From Candidatus Sodaliphilus limicaballi (GTDB lineage Bacteria > Bacteroidota > Bacteroidia > Bacteroidales > Muribaculaceae): 9,122 bases of DNA. Location of the stretch: contig JAGHSP010000213.1 in the NCBI GenBank assembly GCA_018065815.1, positions 1 to 9,122 on the forward strand, read 5' to 3'. The position numbers were made by a program, and so were the translations under genes. The notes under the pieces are model-generated. The model was not told where the DNA came from. It did not search any database and worked only from the letters and a program-made list of their open reading frames with translations. Position 1 is the stretch's first letter. Every line of letters begins with the position of its first letter. This document shows positions 5,601-9,122 of the stretch, piece by piece.

Positions 5601-5999
5601 GGGGCTGACTTGGCTTTGACAGCGTGTAGAGGTGGTAGGTAAGCATGCAGAGCGATGATGGCAATGCTCTATAATATCAGTCATTACTAAATTTTAAATG
5701 GCGAAAACACTTACGCTCTCGCTGCTTGATCTGAAGCACAGTAGGATCGCTTAATCTCTGTCCCAGGGATAGAGACGAGACATCGCCCGGTGGCCCTTTC
5801 TGCGAGGCTTATCGACATGGCGGTGCAGGTATATCGGAGATAGAACGGATCATGCCTCGAGGTCTGTTCGAAATTTAGAGGCTAAGCTCCAGGTTGGTAG
5901 TCTTGATCCTGCCTGAAGTCGAAAACCAAGTCAAGACTAAGCATGTAGAAAGCTTATTAGTTCCGCGTTTGGACGAGGGTTCAAACCCCTCCAGCTCCA
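5601..5999 (+). ncRNA. ssrA: tmRNA (transfer-messenger RNA)
   Basis: This RNA rescues ribosomes stalled on broken mRNAs: it enters as an alanyl-tRNA mimic, then supplies a short frame that adds a degradation tag. The 5' end GGGGCTG (5601-5607) pairs with CAGCTCC (5992-5998). The third pair is G-U, the alanine identity element, with discriminator A at 5999; the CCA end is not encoded. The T-arm is GAGGG-TTCAAAC-CCCTC (5975-5991). The 5' part carries the typical GACTTGGCTTTGACAG stretch. The tag frame begins at GGC 5700 and ends with TGA at 5727-5729. At about 399 bases it is a standard one-piece tmRNA; the part after the tag frame holds the expected pseudoknot region, whose helices I did not trace individually. 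Confidence 0.96.
5700..5729 (+). other. tmRNA tag reading frame, GENTYALAA
   Basis: GGC GAA AAC ACT TAC GCT CTC GCT GCT TGA reads G-E-N-T-Y-A-L-A-A-stop. The tRNA-donated alanine precedes it. The YALAA end is the usual degron for ClpXP-type proteases. From memory, related Bacteroidales tags are GENNYALAA or GETNYALAA, so this is a close variant. Confidence 0.93.
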
Positions 6000-6008
6000 C
6001 TGATAAAG

Positions 6009-6045
6009 GCAACTTGATGATAGAGTCAGGTTGCTTTTTGTATTT
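6009..6045 (+). terminator. Intrinsic terminator of ssrA
   Basis: GCAACTTGA (6009-6017) pairs with TCAGGTTGC (6026-6034), with one G-U pair and an 8-base loop, followed directly by TTTTTG and TATTTT. It lies 10 bases past the mature tmRNA 3' end. Confidence 0.85.
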
Positions 6046-6107
6046 TAGCAGTAAATATAATTATGGGTTATTGTATAGATTGTAGTGTGGTTTTCATAAA
6101 TATTTTG

Positions 6108-6115
6108 TACATTTG
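6108..6115 (+). promoter_or_regulatory. Candidate promoter -7 element of dcp
   Basis: TACATTTG is the same octamer used by the ssrA promoter. The -33 position has only a partial match (TGTG near 6086-6089). Transcription would start near 6121, giving a leader of about 42 AT-rich bases before the ATG at 6163. Confidence 0.5.
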
Positions 6116-6162
6116 CATATAGATTTAACTGTGTAATCAGAAATTTAAAACATATAATTCCA

Positions 6163-8250
6163 ATGATTAAGAAAATTTTATTAGTAACTTTAGTTTTGTT
6201 TTCAATTCAAATGAAGGCTGACAATGTGTTTTTGAGTGATTTCAAGACCACTCATGGTGCTATTCCTTTTGATAGAATTAGCACACCTGACTATGAGCCT
6301 GCAATAATGCAAGGTATTCAGGAACATAAGGCCGAGATTGAAGCTATCGCCAATAATCCCGAGCCTGCTACATTTGAGAATACCATTTTAAAGATGGAAC
6401 GCTCTGGCAAAACCCTTAATCGCGTGCTTGGTGTGTTCTATGCTATGCTGTCGGCCGAGTGTGATGACGCTCTCATGGACGTCTCAATGCGTGTTTCTCC
6501 TATCCTTGACGAACACAGCAATAGTGTTACTCTTAACGAAAAACTGTGGAAGCGTGTAGAGGCTGTTTACGATGGCTTTGACAAAAGCAAGTATACCGAA
6601 GAGGACTATATGCTCCTCAAGAAGACTCGTGAGTCTTTCATTCGCAGTGGTGCCAATCTTGAGGGCGCAAGCCGCGACAAGTACAAGGAGCTTAGCAAGA
6701 AACTTACAGAACTCACATTGAAGTTTTCTCAAAATTGTCTTAAGGACAAGACGCGCTTTCAGTTGTGGCTGACCAAGGATGACCTTGCTGGCCTTCCCGA
6801 GAGCACTATTGAGGCTGCTGCTGCCGATGCAAAGGCTAAGGGACGTGAGGGTGAGTATCTCTTTACGATGAATCAGCCCAGCTACAGTCCCTTTATGAAA
6901 TATTCTTCTCGTCGCGATCTCCGTGAGAAACTTTATAAAATGTATAATAGCCAGTGTACCGATGGTGAATTTAGTAATATACAGATCGTGAAGGATATAG
7001 TAAATACCCGCATGGCTCTTGCCCAGGTTTTGGGCTATAAAACATTTGCCGACTACAATTTGTCAAGCAAGATGGCGGGTGATACTAAGCACGTATATGA
7101 CATGCTCAACCAACTGCGCAAGGCTTATGCTCCCGTGCAGCGTGCCGACATGAAGCGCCTTGAGGAGTTCGCGTCTAAGATGGAGGGCAAGAAGATTACT
7201 ATCATGCCTTGGGATTATTCTTATTATGCCGACAAGGAGAAAAATGCAAAGTATAGCGTAAACGACGAACTCCTGCGTCCTTACTTTGAACTAAGTAATG
7301 TAACAGCGGGAATATTTGGCCTTGCGAGCATGATGTATGGCATCAAGTTCACTGAGAACCACGATGCTCAAGTTTATCACCCTGATGTTAAAGCCTATGA
7401 CGTAACCGATAACGACGGCAACTTTGTGGGTATGCTATATACCGACTTCTTCCCACGCGAGACTAAACGTGCTGGTGCGTGGATGACCAACTTCCGCGAG
7501 GAGAGTGTAGATGAGAATGGCAACGAAGTGCGTCCTCTTGTTACTCTTGTGATGAACTTCACTAAGCCTACCGAATCAAAGCCCTCTCTGCTTACTTTCT
7601 ATGAAGTTGAGACTTTTGCTCACGAGTTTGGCCATGGTCTCCACGGCCTTCTTGCCAAGGGCAAATACTCATCAATCACCGGTACTAATGTGCGTCACGA
7701 CTTCGTTGAGCTGTTCTCTCAGTTCAATGAGAATTTCTATAGCGAGCGTGAAGTGCTTGATGGTTTTGCAAAGCATTATGAGACAGGTGAGAAGATACCC
7801 CAAGAGCTTGTTGATAAGGTTATAGCATCATCACAATATGCTGCTGCTTATGCTTGTATGCGTCAGCTTAGCTTTGGTTTCCTTGACATGGCATGGTATA
7901 CTCTGGAAACTCCCTTTGATGGCGACGTGATGAAGTTTGAACAAGAGGCAATGGCTCCGGTTAAAGTGTTTGATCCTGTTGAGGGTTGTGCTATGTCACC
8001 CCAGTTTGGTCACATCTTCTCTGGTGGTTATGCTGCTGGCTACTATGGCTACAAGTGGGCCGAGGTATTAGACGCCGACGCATTTGGTAAGTTCAAGGAA
8101 GATGGTATTTTCAATGCTGAAACTGCTAAGGCATTCAAGAAAATGCTTCAGGCTGGTGGTACCGTTGAGCCCATGGAACTCTTCAAGGAATTCCGTGGTC
8201 GCGAGCCCAAGATTGACGCTCTCATGCGTCGTGATGGCATCATCAAGTAA
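6163..8250 (+). CDS. dcp: Peptidyl-dipeptidase Dcp, M3 family zinc metallopeptidase
   Basis: This enzyme releases dipeptides from the C-terminus of oligopeptides. At 695 residues it matches E. coli Dcp (about 680) plus a signal peptide: M-I-K-K, a hydrophobic core, and K-A-D near residues 18-20, so it should be exported to the periplasm. The zinc site is H487-E-F-G-H491 with the third ligand E516 in H-D-F-V-E-L-F; the spacing of 29 from first His to Glu is that of the M3 family. The substrate-side tyrosines appear as G-G-Y623-A-A-G-Y627-Y-G-Y630, spaced 4 and 3 as in thimet oligopeptidase and followed by K-W-A-E-V-L-D-A-D. The C-terminal F-R-G-R-E-P is also characteristic. No essential residue is missing. 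It has its own promoter and terminator and appears monocistronic, between ssrA and the convergent rplI. An oligopeptidase A-like specificity cannot be excluded. Confidence 0.95.
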   Translation: MIKKILLVTLVLFSIQMKADNVFLSDFKTTHGAIPFDRISTPDYEPAIMQGIQEHKAEIEAIANNPEPATFENTILKMERSGKTLNRVLGVFYAMLSAECDDALMDVSMRVSPILDEHSNSVTLNEKLWKRVEAVYDGFDKSKYTEEDYMLLKKTRESFIRSGANLEGASRDKYKELSKKLTELTLKFSQNCLKDKTRFQLWLTKDDLAGLPESTIEAAAADAKAKGREGEYLFTMNQPSYSPFMKYSSRRDLREKLYKMYNSQCTDGEFSNIQIVKDIVNTRMALAQVLGYKTFADYNLSSKMAGDTKHVYDMLNQLRKAYAPVQRADMKRLEEFASKMEGKKITIMPWDYSYYADKEKNAKYSVNDELLRPYFELSNVTAGIFGLASMMYGIKFTENHDAQVYHPDVKAYDVTDNDGNFVGMLYTDFFPRETKRAGAWMTNFREESVDENGNEVRPLVTLVMNFTKPTESKPSLLTFYEVETFAHEFGHGLHGLLAKGKYSSITGTNVRHDFVELFSQFNENFYSEREVLDGFAKHYETGEKIPQELVDKVIASSQYAAAYACMRQLSFGFLDMAWYTLETPFDGDVMKFEQEAMAPVKVFDPVEGCAMSPQFGHIFSGGYAAGYYGYKWAEVLDADAFGKFKEDGIFNAETAKAFKKMLQAGGTVEPMELFKEFRGREPKIDALMRRDGIIK

Positions 8251-8268
8251 ATAAATACTTATATAGCT

Positions 8269-8316
8269 CTACTCAGCAATGAGGTAATCTGCCTGATTTT
8301 ACCCATTGCTGAGTAG
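8269..8316 (+). terminator. Long hairpin terminator after dcp
   Basis: CTACTCAGCAATG (8269-8281) pairs perfectly with CATTGCTGAGTAG (8304-8316). After an A/C mismatch the stem continues as GGTAA/TTACC. It starts 18 bases after the dcp stop. Only a modest T-rich stretch (TTGTCTTAT) follows, so termination efficiency is uncertain. Confidence 0.7.
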
Positions 8317-8347
8317 TTGTCTTATAGGGTAACTATACACCATAGGG

Positions 8348-8390
8348 TTTATCTCTCACAGAGCGCGCAGATTGAATTTTTTTATTACTG
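8348..8390 (+). repeat. Degenerate copy D of the extragenic repeat
   Basis: TTTATCTCTCACAG, then GCGCAGATT, a T-rich stretch and TTACTG match the order of parts in copy A (TTTATCTCTC..., CGCAGATT, T-rich, TTACTG), but with changes and without the CTCGGGGAA unit. This shows the family is dispersed, not confined to 1385-1757. Confidence 0.55.
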
Positions 8391-8511
8391 TCCGGTTAAA
8401 ATTGCGAGAGTTGTTCTAATTTCCCCAAAAACACTGCTAGTTGCGACACTTTGGCATAACCTGGGCTTGGTATAGAATAAAAAAAGAAAATATTTTTTTT
8501 TTACCAGACAG
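8388..8511. mobile_element. Possible small inverted-repeat element (MITE-like or IS remnant)
   Basis: CTGTCCGGTTAAAA (8388-8401) and the reverse complement of 8498-8511 (CTGTCTGGTAAAAA) match at 12 of 14 positions and bound a 124-base segment with no gene. The ends resemble terminal inverted repeats of the CTGTCCGG type. I see no convincing target-site duplication. On the minus strand the inside near the left end reads as a short open stretch ending F-L-G-K-L-E-Q-L-S-Q-F-stop, which could be the tail of a lost transposase or chance. AT-rich composition adds risk of coincidence. Confidence 0.35.
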
Positions 8512-8627
8512 CAAAAAATTTTTTATTCGACTTTAACACATTTAAATAATTGTTGCTAATTAGTTGTTTGGCAGTACAATATTTGAATATTTGAATACCC
8601 TCCTCGCTTAGTGTAGTAATGGTGGGT
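8512..8627. other. AT-rich gene-free stretch before the rplI terminator
   Basis: With 8317-8347 this completes the gene-free region between dcp and rplI. The 8317-8347 part holds a twice-repeated ATAGGGT (8324 and 8342). In 8512-8627, ATACCC (8595-8600) can pair with GGGTAT (8624-8629) across a long loop, partly overlapping the rplI terminator tail. No reading frame, RNA gene or convincing promoter was found. Confidence 0.5.
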
Positions 8628-8669
8628 ATAAAAAGAAACAAGGCACCAGATTGTGTTCTGATGCCTTGT
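8628..8669 (-). terminator. Intrinsic terminator of rplI
   Basis: On the minus strand ACAAGGCA pairs with TGCCTTGT, and after one A/C mismatch CAGA pairs with TCTG, around a 6-base loop. The 3' side runs into TTTCTTTTT. It begins 19 bases past the rplI stop codon. Confidence 0.85.
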
Positions 8670-8688
8670 GTTGTATTGTGTGGATTGA

Positions 8689-9122
8689 TTACTCAGCGGC
8701 CTCGGCAGTCTCAGCAACAACCTCGAAGGGAATTTCAACAGAAACTTCCTTGTGGAGCTTAACAGTAGCTGTGTATTGACCTACCTGCTTAACAGCGTCA
8801 ACAGAGATGAGCTTGCGGTCAACTTCCTTACCGAGTTTCTCAAGAGCCTCAGCGATTTGGATGCTGCCTACAGAACCGAAGATAGTGCCAGTCTCACTAA
8901 CCTTGGCAGCGATAGTGAGTTGAACGTCCTTCAGAGTTTCAGCTACAGCCTCAGCGTCAGCTTTGATCTTAGCGATCTTGTGAGCGCGTTGACGGAGATT
9001 CTCAGCGAGAACCTTCAGTGCAGCGGGGGTAGCGAGTTGAGCCTTGCCAGTGGGGATGAGGTAATTGCGGCCGTAACCGTTCTTTACTTCAACAACGTCG
9101 TCCTTGTATCCAAGGTGAGCAA
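8689..9122 (-). CDS. rplI: 50S ribosomal protein L9, first codons beyond window edge
   Basis: L9 binds 23S rRNA at the base of the L1 stalk; its elongated shape holds two globular domains joined by a long helix. The 143 visible residues plus two bases of another codon cover all but roughly the first nine residues, judged against E. coli L9. The N-terminal domain shows the signature H-L-G-Y-K-D-D-V-V-E-V-K-N-G-Y-G-R-N-Y-L-I-P-T-G (first 25 or so visible residues). The charged connecting helix follows, then the C-terminal domain with G-T-I-F-G-S-V-G and I-A-E-A-L. It ends in an acidic, Ala/Glu-rich tail, a common extension in this phylum. Its stop at 8689-8691 is followed by an intrinsic terminator, so it is the last gene of its unit. 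In many bacteria rpsF and rpsR come just before it; here they would lie outside the window. Confidence 0.96.
   Translation of the reverse strand, partial: AHLGYKDDVVEVKNGYGRNYLIPTGKAQLATPAALKVLAENLRQRAHKIAKIKADAEAVAETLKDVQLTIAAKVSETGTIFGSVGSIQIAEALEKLGKEVDRKLISVDAVKQVGQYTATVKLHKEVSVEIPFEVVAETAEAAE

Noticed and set aside
5971..6001. Integration site (attB) or island boundary at the tmRNA 3' end
   Set aside because: ssrA 3' ends are frequent integration sites, but there is no integrase gene, no duplicated ssrA end, and the next gene is the housekeeping dcp.
5894..6085. 63-codon reading frame overlapping the end of ssrA
   Set aside because: It lies within the tmRNA tRNA-like end and the terminator; there is no evidence of a coding role.
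8375..8525. Target-site duplication around the inverted-repeat element
   Set aside because: AT-rich runs on the two sides look similar, but they are not in register with the ends of the inverted repeats (the right one is offset by several bases), so they do not count as a duplication.
8556..8738. 60-codon minus-strand reading frame across the rplI terminator
   Set aside because: It overlaps the terminator hairpin and the 3' end of rplI in another frame and has no start context.
1..9122. Defence, toxin-antitoxin, secretion or biosynthetic system
   Set aside because: None of the genes carries nuclease, toxin, antitoxin, secretion or synthase motifs; the content is housekeeping plus a small envelope cassette.

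Overview
The window looks like chromosomal DNA of a Bacteroidales bacterium (Bacteroides/Prevotella/Muribaculaceae type; the genus cannot be fixed from this stretch). The signs are a type III glutamine synthetase, promoters of the Bacteroidetes form (TTG or TTTG, about 19-20 bases, TAnnTTTG), mostly AT-rich start regions without a Shine-Dalgarno, a DUF4369 lipoprotein, and a tmRNA with a GENxYALAA-type tag.

Layout. 1-1143 (minus): N-terminal half of glnN (GSIII), cut by the left edge. 1144-1866: no gene. This holds a promoter, a probable structured leader or small RNA ending in an intrinsic terminator just before glnN, then a cluster of extragenic repeats built from CTCG-GGGAA and CTCGCAGATTACGCAGATT units that folds back on itself. 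1867-2466 (plus): small exported protein of unknown function. 2467-2741: convergent junction with a terminator and a train of five hairpins. 2742-3479 (minus): lipoprotein. 3577-4848 (minus): bacterial TMEM43-family membrane protein. 4873-5499 (minus): DUF4369-only lipoprotein, first gene of a probable operon with the TMEM43 gene; the 2742-3479 lipoprotein lies beyond an internal terminator. 5601-5999 (plus): ssrA (tmRNA), with its own promoter and terminator. 6163-8250 (plus): exported M3 peptidyl-dipeptidase Dcp with its own promoter and terminator. 8317-8688: no gene; a degenerate copy of the first repeat, a small element with terminal inverted repeats, and the rplI terminator. 8689-9122 (minus): rplI (ribosomal protein L9), lacking only its first few codons at the right edge.

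The genes are mostly housekeeping: nitrogen assimilation (glnN), ribosome rescue (ssrA), peptide breakdown in the envelope (dcp) and translation (rplI). The least understood parts are the lipoprotein/TMEM43 envelope cassette, the structured RNA ahead of glnN, and two kinds of repeated or structured extragenic element. I saw no defence system, prophage, CRISPR array or intact insertion sequence. No searches were run; family names rest on motifs read by eye.
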